Assembly: GCA_030142905.1 (NCBI GenBank) | Contig: JASJOG010000336.1 | Span: 1-64,000, forward strand | DNA: 64,000 nucleotides | Reading direction: 5' to 3' | DNA from: Heliopora coerulea | Lineage: Eukaryota > Cnidaria > Anthozoa > Scleralcyonacea > Helioporidae | Part shown: positions 13,601-26,400 of the stretch, one piece after another | How positions within the stretch are numbered: position 1 is the first letter of the stretch | Layout of the letters: each line of letters starts with the position of its first letter | Notes under the pieces: generated by a model | What the model saw: the letters and a program-made list of their open reading frames with translations, nothing else | Told to the model about the DNA's origin: nothing | Database searches by the model: none | Position numbers and translations under genes: made by a program

Positions 13601-16600
13601 TCTCTCGGCGGTATTGTTTATACACGCGTATTCACCGCTATGTACCCACATGCATATACACATATGCTGATTTTAGACGGACGGACAGACAGGCAACATA
13701 ATAGACAATATTTACCGAAAAAGGGTAGAGAAACATTGTGATGTGTATAAAAATCAGTGCGCTAATGCTGATAAATTCTTTCCATGAACTTTGTTTACTG
13801 TTACAAAAGCAAGTGTGAATCGCTTCCAAAAGTACTCCCAAAGTAAAAGTAATATTAAAAATTTAAGAACTTTTCTAGATGGATTAAAGGAAAAACCATA
13901 CAAGGACATTATCAAACTTTGAAGTTATACTCTCAAAGAGTATATCATTCAATCAGGCGCGTTGGATGGCTCCACGTGAGCGGACTGAAAATACCATGGA
14001 ATTACTAGGCAGAGGACTTGAACAACTGTTTTTTCAAGTCCTTGGACTGAAAATATAATTTCACGCAATCGGTTCATTCATCGAAACACTCATTACTAAT
14101 ACACTAATTTATTGTGTCAATACACGAATTGATCCTGAGAAGTCATTCAAAGGCCGACAGTGAGAACTTCACCAGGCTTTCATGTGCGAGGAATTTGTTC
14201 TAGTCCGAGGCGAAGCCGAGGATTGGCTAGAATTGCAAGAATTGGATTAGAAAATACACAACAAACGAACTTTCAAAGAAGAATTCGACAAAATATTCCC
14301 AACAGTAAGCTTACTACTTTACTTGGTAGACCTTGTAACATTGGAGGTTCACGACATAGAGTTAAATATAACTCAAGCAATAAATGAGGCATTGAAGTTG
14401 TTAAGGAGTAAGAGAAATTTAGGAGAGACAAAATAAGCCACGGCCATCGTAAGCCACTATCGGTGCATTTCTGTGAGAAGTTTCGCGTCTTAAATTCGTT
14501 GTAGTTTATTTTCGACTCGGGTAATCTCACGGTGGAATATATAAAGACTTTTAATGAATATTTTGGGCACTCTCGAAAATGACCATGAAGCTGTGGCAAA
14601 CTATTGAAGTTGAGAAAATTTTTACAAGTTTACCATAGAGTAAAAGCACTTCCTGTAAAACAAAACCAGAGCCGGCTGAAAAATTGAACAATAAATCCTA
14701 CGGTCGGGGATTCTCAAACACGACCAAGAGGATCTAGTTCAATGCACTAATAACTCTGCTTCATAGGCCGTTAATGGTGCTTTCATGCCAAAGAGCTCAG
14801 TATTAGCAATTGAATTATCCTTCTGCCTTTAAACAATGTACTTACCACTTTAGGTTTCATGGCTGAACGGTGAGGGAACTTAACCGGCTCCGCAACCTGG
14901 AACGATTACCAATTAGCAAAGAAGATCAAAAACCAATACATGCATTTAGTGGCAAATTCGTCATTGACGAACGTGTTTACAGCACGTTGACAAACAAACT
15001 GAACAACATGACGTCGTGCAACAGCATAAAAAAACATAGATCAGCATTCCATCCGTTCGTACTACTTTGTAAACCATTCATTTCTTTAAGAAGTTAGCTT
15101 ATCTCAAATTTGATAAGTTAACGAATTTCCCCATTTAACTAAAAGCGTAATTTAATGTCGTGTAAAAATGTAAACCTATTTCAAATTGTCGGCTATTCAG
15201 AACATTCGTTGTTGCGTAAACAAATTCCATTTGAACGTGCACAAACGCAAGTGATATTCAGTCGAACATTTCAATTTACGACTACGGCAAAACTAGAAGA
15301 CGGCCAACAGTCAGGAAGAAGATAGGTACATAAGCAAATATGAGACAATATGTGAGTAACAACTATTAAAAACCAATAGTGGGTCACAATGAATCCCTTA
15401 TATCACTGGGTAAAGAATTCCGTACGACAGCTTCTTGATAGCAAAAAACCTTTTCGTATATCTATGGCTAGCGGTTGTAGTTGAAGGGAAGTACCATTCC
15501 TTCATATCATCGTTCGTAATTTCCCGTTTTTTTATTAAAATATCTGCCAGAAATTTCGACTCTAATTTGTTCAATATGTTATACATCAGTTTTCTTTAGG
15601 TTTCTGCCTTTGAATGTGAAGTGGCTACTAATCCAAAAAGTTCAGAGGACCAGTATATTTGATATAACTCACCCTCATATTAATCCTGCTGCTGCGAAGT
15701 TTTTTGTAAATCGTTTAGTTTGACATATGCCAAACACATGCCAAACCTTACAGCGGTAACCAAAATGCAGCTGAATCAAAGCAAAGTTGACTTTAAACGG
15801 AGTTACTGTAACACTTATTTATCAACAAAATTCCTTAGACGACGTTTAGCTGCTATTCCTGGTGTTATCTTCTCAATGACCTTATCAATATTTCAAATCA
15901 AGGATAGGTTCGCTTCAACAACCACGTTGCGAACTTGACTTTGAAATACATGTTTAATCGCTATCCTTTCAATGACAAGGTCAAGTTCCTTACCTACTTT
16001 GCGTCTCAGTGAATACCTTAATCCAATCAACGACAACTCGGGTCCACTATCAATGCCACGGAAATTCACTTATTACGATTAACATTATGTCAAAGGTATT
16101 TTTTCATCAATGTCCAATTACCAGAACTGTTTAGATGAAATTTTGATTTATTTAAAAACGATTTCTCGATACTGTCATTTTCAACATAGCAAACGTTTCG
16201 TACTGATATTAAAGAAGACCCCGAACGTAAATAATACTAAAAGATTCACCCGAACAGTTTTGATTTAGTGGCCGGTTCCTTTTATTCATCTCCTGAATAA
16301 AACTAACAGAATTACGCTCGAAATTGTTTGTAAAGTGAATCCGAGCAATTGTCTTTCCATTCGCTGTGGGAATTCATTGTCTGCATGAAAATGAAAATAT
16401 TGCAAAGTATTGTGGTAGTTGTATTCAGCTGACGTAATAAAGGGAACCTGCATACTGAATTTGATTGAGTGTCCAAAGATCCTTTTATGTGCCTGATTTA
16501 TAACGTTTCAGAAAGTGAGCCACGGAATTTCCCTCACAACGAAAGATTTTGGTATGATATTCAGACTTCACCAGGGAACGTCTTGGATGATTTTACAGAT

Positions 16601-19600
16601 TGCTCAAGACTCGTGACCCACAACGCCGTGATGTCATGGCGACACGTACAGCTGACGTACTCAGCCTCATTGATCAAATTATAGGATAAATACTAAAAAC
16701 GAACGCCGATACAGAAAAAAGGGATCCAGATATATCACCAAGAAAGGTAATTCAACATAAATGTCAACTTATCTTCAACATGGAACTTCAAGCAGAAGCT
16801 GAACTTTCCTTCCAGCAAGATGAAACAGGTTCAATACCACAATAAGCAATCAAACACCCAGAAAAGTCTCGACATGGACAATTCATAGTCAACTAAAGCC
16901 CCAGTCACAATCCTTGGAGACTCAATGGTAAAGATGTTACAACCAACAAAGCTTACTCGCTCAGTCGGTCAAAGAGTTCAAGTGAAAACTTTCCCAGGAG
17001 CAACAATAGCGGATATGGAGCATTATGTACAACCAAGTTTACGTAAAAAGCCCAAGCTAGTTGTCTTACACGTTGGAACCAATGATATACAGCACAAGGA
17101 GCCCAAGGAGTTAGCAGATGATATGAAGTTGCTGTGCCAAGGTTTAGTAATTAAAAATCCAACTACTGAAATAGCTATCTCTGAAATTATGAGGAGACAA
17201 GATGCAGCAATGAACATTAAAATACAGGAAACTAATACACTGCTGTCTAATCTTTGCCAAGAGTCCAACTGGTACTTCGTTGGACATGCTAACATACATA
17301 CTAAGCACCAAAATGGATCAGGACTGCATTTAAACAGGCAAGGCATGGCAATATTAGCAAAAGATTACATTGATTTTTTTTAAAAACTGACTAGTTGATG
17401 ATAATAGGAATCAATCAATGGATTACATAAATCGAGATAAACATTCAGAATCGGATTGTGTAACCAACAACAAAACAGTGTAAAAAAGAATAATATATTT
17501 CGTACCGAGTACAACCCCTGCATTAATACTGAGCTTGAGGTTAGTGTTCAACAATCGATTTCAAATATACAAGGGTTTAAAATACCTTCTTTAAACGTTT
17601 CCAGTTTGCTAAAACATATTGATGAACTTAGGATTTTTATGAACAATAAAGAAATAGATATTCTAGCAATTAACGAGACCCGATTAGTCAATAGCATCCC
17701 AATTCAATTAATAGCAATTCAAGGTTATAGTTGGACATACAAACATAGAAATAGATCTGGTGGTGGTATTAGATTCTACATTAAGGATTCAATTAATTAT
17801 CGAATTAGATCTGATTTAAATGATTCTGACATTGAAATTCTCACAATTGAAATTGTCAAAAAAAATGTAAAGCCTTTCTTAATTACCACATGGTATCGCC
17901 CACCCAGCGATCCAATTGATCCTCTCTATAAATTCGAGAATTGTTTGCAATTGATTGACCAAACCGATAAAGAAAGCATAATCTTAGGTGATATGAATTA
18001 TGACTTCTTTCCCACTGAAATTTCATCTCAAGCTTTCGAACTTAAATTTATCACAAGACTTTACCAATATGAGCAACTAATTAAAGATCCAACCAGAGTT
18101 ACTGAAAATAGTCAAACTCTTATTGATCATTTTTATACCACAAATTCTAATTATATTATTTCATGCGGAGGTTCAACTGTATGCATAAGTGACCAATATT
18201 TAATTTATGGGATCAGAAAATCTAAATTTATTAAGGAAAGAGAGAAAATAATTGAATACCGTGACTATAAGAAATTTGATAAGCAAGCATTTTTATACGA
18301 TCTACAAAATGCCTTTTTCAACTTTAACCTTAACCAGGAAGATGTGAATTTATCTTGGCTAATTTGGAAGAAAATGTTTTTTAAAATTTGGGATAAACAT
18401 GCGCCGATAAAAAAGCGGAAAATATCCAGTAAGCGTCTGGCATGGCTAACGAGTGATTTAATACACGAAAAGCACCATCTTAAATTCTTACATAGAAAGG
18501 CGCGTTCAAACAATACTTCTGAGAGTTGGCTGACTTACAAGAAGGCAAAAAATCGTTACAACAGACACATAAAAAATTCTACACGTTATTATTATGAAAA
18601 AAGATTACAGAGCCATTCGGGTAATATAAAGCAGACCTAGAAAACAATTAATGAAATTTTGAATAAATCTTCTAGTAAGAACAAAATTAATGAAATAAAA
18701 GATGAAAATGGAGAGATACTTGATGGAACATCTACTTCAAATGCGTTTAATAAATACTTTGTTGAATTAGGGGAAAAGTTAGCTAGTGAAATTCCTCAAT
18801 CTAATGTTTCCCCTATGAGTTTTTTGAATGAAATTAATCTTCAAAAATATGCATTTCCCTATTTTTATGAAATTGCAGCCAACGACGTTCAATTACTGCT
18901 TCAAAATTTAAATACCAGTAAAGTATCGGGAATTGACGGTATATCTGCAACAATTTTAAAAATAGCGGCACCATGTATTTCGCCATCCTTCACATTAATA
19001 TTTAATCAGTCTATTTTAACAGGAGTTTTCCCAAATGATTGGAAAATTTCCAGAGTCGTGCCTATTTATAAATCGGAGGCCAAGGATGAAAGGACAAATT
19101 ACAGGCCAATATCTATAATATCGGTAGTTGCAAGAATTTTTGAAAAGCTAATCTACAACCAGATCTATGAATATTTAAACAACTATCGCTTACTAACAAA
19201 TTCCCAACATGGGTTTCGACCTTTTCAATCAACAGTTACTGCGTCATTAGACATTACTAATAAATGGTATCAAAGTATTGATATCGGCAAAATTAATGGC
19301 GTATTTTTGGATCTCAAAAAAGCATTTGATACTGTTGATCATGATATTTTGTTAGATAAAATTGGATATTATGGAATTAAGGGGTTTGCGCATTCCTGGC
19401 AAAAGTCTTATCTGTCAAACAGGACCCAGTATTGCTATGTGAATGGCAACCAATCTAGCCCGCTAATAATGAAAACAGGTATACCACAAAGTTCAGGCTT
19501 AGGACCATTATTTCTTATATACATCAATGATTTACCAAATTGCTTAGAAAAGGCAGAACCGCATTTGTTTGCTGACGATACTCAAATTGCAACAGCAAGC

Positions 19601-22600
19601 CATGATATAAATGAAATTGTTGAAACATTGAGCGATGATTTAAATAATGTTGCGAATTGGTTGTCCGCAAACAAATTAACTCTTAATAAAAGCAAAACGG
19701 AGTATACGTTCATTGGTTCTAAGAGACGATTGAGCCAATTGAAATCTAACCCAACTATATATGTAGGAAATTTCAATATTAAAAGGGTAGAAAAGACAAA
19801 ATCCTTGGGTCTGACAACAGATGAGTCTTTGGGCTGGAATGCGCACATTGATTACATTATAAGTAAAGTCACTTCAGGTCTTCGTATTCTTCGACAGTTA
19901 CGAGATACGGTTGATTTCTCTACCTTACTAGTTATATACAATTCGTTAATCCAACCGTATTTCGATTATTGTGCACAAATATGGGGTTGTCTCGGTAGTA
20001 CATTATCAAATAAACTACAGAAACTCCAAACTAGAGCAATTCGTATAATTACTAGAGAGAGTAATTCAACAAGATCAACTGACGTTCTAAGCAGACTAAA
20101 TATTCCAAATCTTGAGCAAAGAAGAAATCAGCAACTTTCGATTCTTATGTACAAAATAAATAAGAAATTGGTCCCCGACTACTTGGGTGATATGTTAACA
20201 AATACCTGTGATATACATAATCATAATACTAGGCAGTCAGATGTCAATTTGGCTTTGCCAAAGCCAAGAACACATTATATGAAATGCTCATTTAGCTATA
20301 GAGGCGAAGAAAATTGGAATACATTAAGCAATAGCTTTAAAAATCAGAAAGCGTTACCATTTTCAAATCTTTGCTAAGACGTAACATGAGATAATAAAAT
20401 ACATATGCACACATTTATCTACATGCACCGATGCACGCGTACATATATATAACTGTATTTCAATATAAATTATATTTGTTTTTATTGTGATTTGTTTATC
20501 TGTTAATTTTAGTTTTATTATTGTAAATAGTAGTTAAGAATAGTTTGTTAAATCTTGTAAATAAGCACAGCCAGTTGGAAGATCACTCTTTTCTTTTCAT
20601 TTCCCTTTTCATAACAGTGAAGTTGTACCGTGTAAAAATATTGTATACAATAATAATAATAAATTAATGGTCATCTAAAAAATACACGCACGCGACTCCT
20701 CTAGTATTATTTGTCATGGTGACGAGTGACGCAAGATACGATTGCTCAAAACGATGCTGTATACAGCCTAACAATTGTCATCAACATGAGTGTTTCCGAA
20801 AAGACTGGGAAAGAATTTGTACATACTTTCCCACCCTGAGAACTCCCGTGGTTTAATGAACACATTTCTTTCTCGTCAGAAAAACGAAAGGAAAAAGATG
20901 ATTACAGAATGAACAAAATTCTCCCATTTTAAAGACTGGAAATGAACGGAAGTGGCCAGAAGGCATACTTGCAATCTAAATGTTAAAAAAATGGGGAAAA
21001 CCAGCATATACAAGTCGCAATCGGAAAAAGAAAGGACGAAAAGTAAACTTAAGCCAGCCTTGTTGACTCATAAGTGCGTCGTTGGTTATTTCATAAATGT
21101 GATCCGTTTGAGACTGGTTACGCCGGCAGTACGAGAGTTTACCTACATGAGCGCATTGTAAAGCACACCTTCATTCACCTTATATGTTAATATTGCTAAA
21201 TCAGAGTGTATTTGTTGACAAGAACTAAAAACGACTTAAAATTGCCCTCGTTATCGGAAAGAACTACTTTATCCCATTTATTGCAAAGATAAATTGAATA
21301 ATAATAGTTACCCTTCGAGTAGGTGTTACGAAATATCGTCGGACTATTTGTCTTGTGTATAATTCCTCCGTGTGATCAGTCAATTGACCGAAATCCCAAA
21401 CCAGTGGTCGCATGCTTTCAGGAAGGGGATGAACACGATAGACGAGCTGACGAAGTGGAATTGAACCTGATAAAAACAAATTGATGACACTTGAAACATT
21501 AGAAAAGAAAAAAAAAAGTGTAAAGGCTAAAATTCATGAGAATGAGAGAATGGTAAAAATGACGGTAATCTGCAGACAGTCTATTATGTCGGTTCACGTG
21601 TTCAATAGTACAGTAATATGAAGCCTACGAGTATCAAACTATCCCAACTTTTCTCACCATAGTTTTTCACATGTTATATAAATGTAGTATCGAGACTGTT
21701 GCACGCAACAGCTGCATGGAATATTCAGTTAGTCGATTGTTAAAAATTCATGAATTTTGAAAGATTCCATCATTAAAAAATGTCACTGGCGACTTGAAAC
21801 TTTTGAAGAATAATCATTGCAAATTTTATGTATATTTAGTTTGATTGGTTCTTGTTATCTTTACTAAGTTCCTCTGCCCATTCTGCGGGAAAAAATGACT
21901 CATTATTAGGGTCTCCTACCTAATTTATCTTGAGTTTCGTCGGCGGACACGTGATAGCCTAATCCGGCAGATTCGAGTTTGTGAATCATCTCATCTGTAT
22001 GTCTACAAGATAAACAACCACAAGTTGGTGAACACTTCGTAATAAGAACTATGAAGTAGAATTATGTAGTAACACGTTTTTCGTTGCAAATTTACATTTT
22101 GCTTTATATAATGATGCACCTGTGAAGGGTTTCAAAAAAGGACCATGAATAGAAAATGTCAAAGAAATAAATCTGTATCAGAAATTCCTGTTTCACACCT
22201 CGACAGTTCACATTTCTTTGCAGCTAAGTTGTCTTTAATCTTTTGCATCTGAAGTTTGCAAAAAGGTTGTCCAAAGATAGATTAGATCATATTCACAGAT
22301 ATCATTAAAAATTCAAATTATGTAAAATGCACACTGTCGTTGGAAGCTGGTTGCGCTACGTGATTCTATCAAATAACAAGAAACTTTCTTGGTAACTAAA
22401 TCAAGGACGGCATCAGCTGCCCAAGTCCAAAGAACACGTTTCCTTGGAAAGTTCAAATGCTATTCCAGTTAGCAGGGTCTTATTTGCATGCTCGGTTAAT
22501 CTCCTTAAAATATCTGCGATGAGGGAGAGTAAAACTGGTATCCCACTAAGCGAGGTTTTGCACATGGATAGGAGTTTTTCTTCAGTAACGACAGATAACA

Positions 22601-23352
22601 TTTTAAGCTAACTCTACTTCTATATATATCTATCTTATATATATCTTATATATATCTTCTATATACATTCACATTTATAATATATACAACTGTTTGTAAA
22701 AAGGTTGCCCAAAGATGGATGGATGGATATTAACAGGTATCATTAACAATTCAAATTATGTGATTAAAATGCATACTGTCATAGGTAGCTGGTTATGCAA
22801 CATGATTCTGTTCAGGGAGAGATACCTTATGATTCCATTTCCGTAAATAACCATGCATATTGGATTAAAACAATTGCTTAACTACACAGTTATCAAAGGA
22901 CAAGATAATTCTCTTGGTGGCTAAAAAAAAGACGCCATCAACAGCTCAATGCTAAAAAGGACATATTTCTTTGGAAAAGTGAATTTCTATCTAAATCGCA
23001 GGGTCTCATTTGCATGCTTAGCTAATCTGTATAAAATTTTGCGTTTAGGGGAAGTAAAATTAATTTTCTACAACGCAAAATTTTGCACACGTAGTGGAAT
23101 TTTTCTTCATCTGCTTAAATAAATTCCACTCAATAAAATCATGTAGCGCAAATAGCTACCTACCACAGCATGCATTTTACATAATACGAATTCTTCATGA
23201 CATCTGTGAACATCTATCTACCCATCTTTCTTTGGGCAATCTTTTTGCAAATGGGTGTGTGTATGCATATATATGGATAGATAGATAGATATATGCATAT
23301 GTATGTATGTATGCATATGTATGTATGTATGCATATATACATATATATATAC

Positions 23353-23432
<80 letters not shown>

Positions 23433-26400
23433 ACAGACGAATGATATGGGGAATAGAAATCTCCTGAGAGTTAGACTTTCATCCTTCTCTCTTCGGAGCT
23501 TCTGAGATTATTGAAGAGTTCTATCCTATTCTTTCTAGCTGCTCTAATACACGCGATGTTTTCTCTTCTGTACCTTTTTGTCTTATCGTAGACCTAAAAA
23601 TCTTCAAGATATTTTGATTCGGACAAGATTACCTAAATCTTTACAGTCATTAAAACCTTAAGGTATGCACCCTTGTGGGAAACCCAGGTGTCAAATATGT
23701 CAGTTCGTATCCCGCTATTCTGTATATATCATGATTCAGATGGCAACAATACTTATCGTATCAATTATAGCTTTTATTGTGATTTATCTTCAGTTTATCT
23801 CTGGTAATGCAAGAAATGTAATAAGTCCTTTATAGGTAGCACCGTCAATTCACTTCGCAAGAGGTTCAACAGTCATAAAAGTAGTCTTAGTTGGTGGGGT
23901 AAAAGCCAACGTAGTATACCAGGTGAGCATTTGTATGCTCACTTCATTGATGTTGACCATGCGGTTCTTTCGGATTTATCACTCAATATTGATAAGACAG
24001 ATTTTAATAAGCCCAGTGAACGTGACGCGTTTTGAATTTAAAAACTTAATACTTTTATTTCCAAAGCTCTTAACCAGCGGGAATGTACGTAATTTTTGTT
24101 TTAGTATTTATTAATTAGATAGCTATGAAAGCTTCTATCTGTACATCTTTTGCTGTATTTCTGAAGGGGTTGATCCCCGAAAAGTTAAACAAAAAGTTTT
24201 TTACTGCTCCTGGTGGATTATATAAATTACATAAATTATACAAATTTGTAAGTGTCAGTGTTCTTGCTATTGTTCAAAGAGTGCTCAATGCTTTTTTGTG
24301 GCAGAGATTATAGTAATAGTAAAACGCCGCTACTCGGAGTTTTACACTGAAGATCGCGAACAGCGTGAAATTATGTATAGAAATTATTTATTTATTTATT
24401 TATCTATTGATTGATTAATTGATTGACTGATTGATTCATTTATTTGTTTACCTATTCATTCACATCTTTTCTTTCTTTATTTATTTATTTGTTCGTTTGT
24501 TTGTTTATCTATTTTATTTTCGTATGTATCGAGAACAACCCGGCCAAACTTTGGTCAATTTTCTCATTTCGTAGGCGCTTAACACATTTTGAACCTACTG
24601 TGAACATCTACTTTTTCTGAAAACGACCTTTTTCCCTCCAATTCTTTTGTTTTAAAATGAAGCGAACCAGTATAACATAATATTTCGAAAAGTAATGTGA
24701 AACCAAATAAGTGGTTGTGTTAACATTTAACAACTATCTTATTAATGTGTACCCTATATTCACTAAACTGCAAAATGAAATAAGAGGAATTACTTACTTT
24801 CGGTATGGGTTGCATGCTGCAATGAAATGAAGTCTGTGAAGATCGGGATGAATAGGTTTGCCATTAACTCTCTTGTCCACCATGATTTCCTTAATAAGGT
24901 CAATGGCATCAGTTGTGTTCGCTTCATCAAAAAACAAAACAGTATCGACGTTTTTTTCATTATTTACACGAGCTAGTTCCTCGGCTTCTTTGACTTTATT
25001 TTCAATGTCTTTGTAACTCGTACCACCGTGAACCTGAAAAAGTAAACCAGACATAACCGCATAAAAAAACAATAAAACGTCAACAGCTTTGATGGCAGCA
25101 AAAAATTACCACAAGAACTATACGTAACACCTCAGTTACCAAGAGAAACGAGAACGCCAAAATTGACATCCTCATCATTATCACTTTGATCATCCTTATC
25201 ACCATCTTCATATGTATCATCAATATCATCGTCATCACATGATCAACAACGACAACAAAAACAACAGTACAACAAGAGACAAAATATCCATTTTTTGTTC
25301 TACCTAAAATCGATAATCATACTCAACTGAACACAGAATTATGTTTATACTGTTATTATTAGTAAAAAGTAAACCTTCATCAACAGCATGTTCTTCGGTC
25401 CTCCAGGTCCTGATTGTAATTCACACATAAATCGTATAAGACGGGTTTTTCCACATCCTGTTTCGCCCATAATGATCACTGGAATGCCACTCCTGTCAAA
25501 GTATTAGTTTTCCAAATTAAATTTTAAACTCCACGCATATTGAACGACCGAATCACTTTAAAGTTACTGTAGAACCTTGTGTTACATTTTGGGCGAAACA
25601 TGACATCGTTTCGTCTGCTATTTAAGTATGCCAAACCTATATACATCTTTTAAAAACTTATACAACTAGCTGCACAGCTTAATAAAACGTTTTGGTTTGC
25701 ATAAACGACCCGAAAATTTCTGCTGCTCTATCTGAAATATCTGCTCTCTTTTCAAAAGGCCAAATGAATGCCCAAATTCCCAAAAATATTGGAAATTCCA
25801 AACAAATACAAAAGTGTCCTAGACTTTAATATTTTTAACACTTCTGGGTTTACGAACTTTTGTGCCAGTCTTCTGATCGTAGAAACTGCTGAAAAAATAA
25901 AACAACTTGATAACTTAACCCTTACGTGGACGGGTTTCTTGGAGGTTTCCCCTTGACGAGTAGAATCATAAGTTAGAGTAGAATTAATATGTTACAAAAT
26001 AGCAGCAAAGGCTAATAAATTATTAAAATGTAGTTGGGATGTTAATAAACACGACAATCGCGTTTGTTTATAGGCATATTTATTATCCTGGCAGTAAACT
26101 TTCAGGCTCTTCTGATTTATCCCTGTTTGCTTTTTGAATACAAAATGGTTCTCAGAACCAGAAGCGGGGATACTGTATTTTCCTTCATAAAAACTAAAAA
26201 TGTAATTACAGTCTCGTAGCCACTTACACTCAAGTGAAAGAAAAATATGCACAGACTTTGAACGAAAAAGACTAGTGCTCGTTCGGTAATTTCTAGAAGG
26301 ACCTCTGCATCTTATATTAACTTGAATCATTGACGAATACTTAGCACTAATATAAGACCCAACGTATTTCAAATTTATAAATGAATAAAGAATAAATAAA

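Larger units (their letters stand above)
16690..20663 (+). mobile_element. CR1/L2-like LINE, near full length, antisense to host gene
   Basis: In order it contains an ORF1 esterase remnant, an ORF2 with an apurinic-like endonuclease and reverse transcriptase, a 290-bp 3' UTR and a short 3' tail of AAT repeats (caataataataataaat, about 20648-20664). An SGNH-esterase ORF1 together with an endonuclease-RT ORF2 is typical of CR1-clade elements. The 5' boundary is uncertain. It is one of the younger insertions here, carrying few coding lesions, and sits in the 13.6-kb intron between E18 and E19. Confidence 0.85.

Noticed and set aside
13413..13670. Plus-strand frame, with a similar frame at 55196-55393, as a conserved small protein
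   Set aside because: Both are parts of the same 650-bp non-autonomous hAT-type element; similarity is explained by transposition.
16469..16684. 71-residue frame just upstream of the LINE as a gene or LINE 5' ORF
   Set aside because: No motif, no homologue recognised, and no continuity with the ORF1 frame.
22413..22601. Minus-strand frame as an extra RNF213 exon
   Set aside because: E16 and E17 join perfectly in phase without it (split lysine codon, conserved CNPYRKHTDEM), and it lies inside a foldback repeat.
23293..23505. Open frame rich in YIYI/MHMYVC
   Set aside because: Translation of a TATG/TA microsatellite; the same holds for frames at 32488-32971 and 33211-33396.
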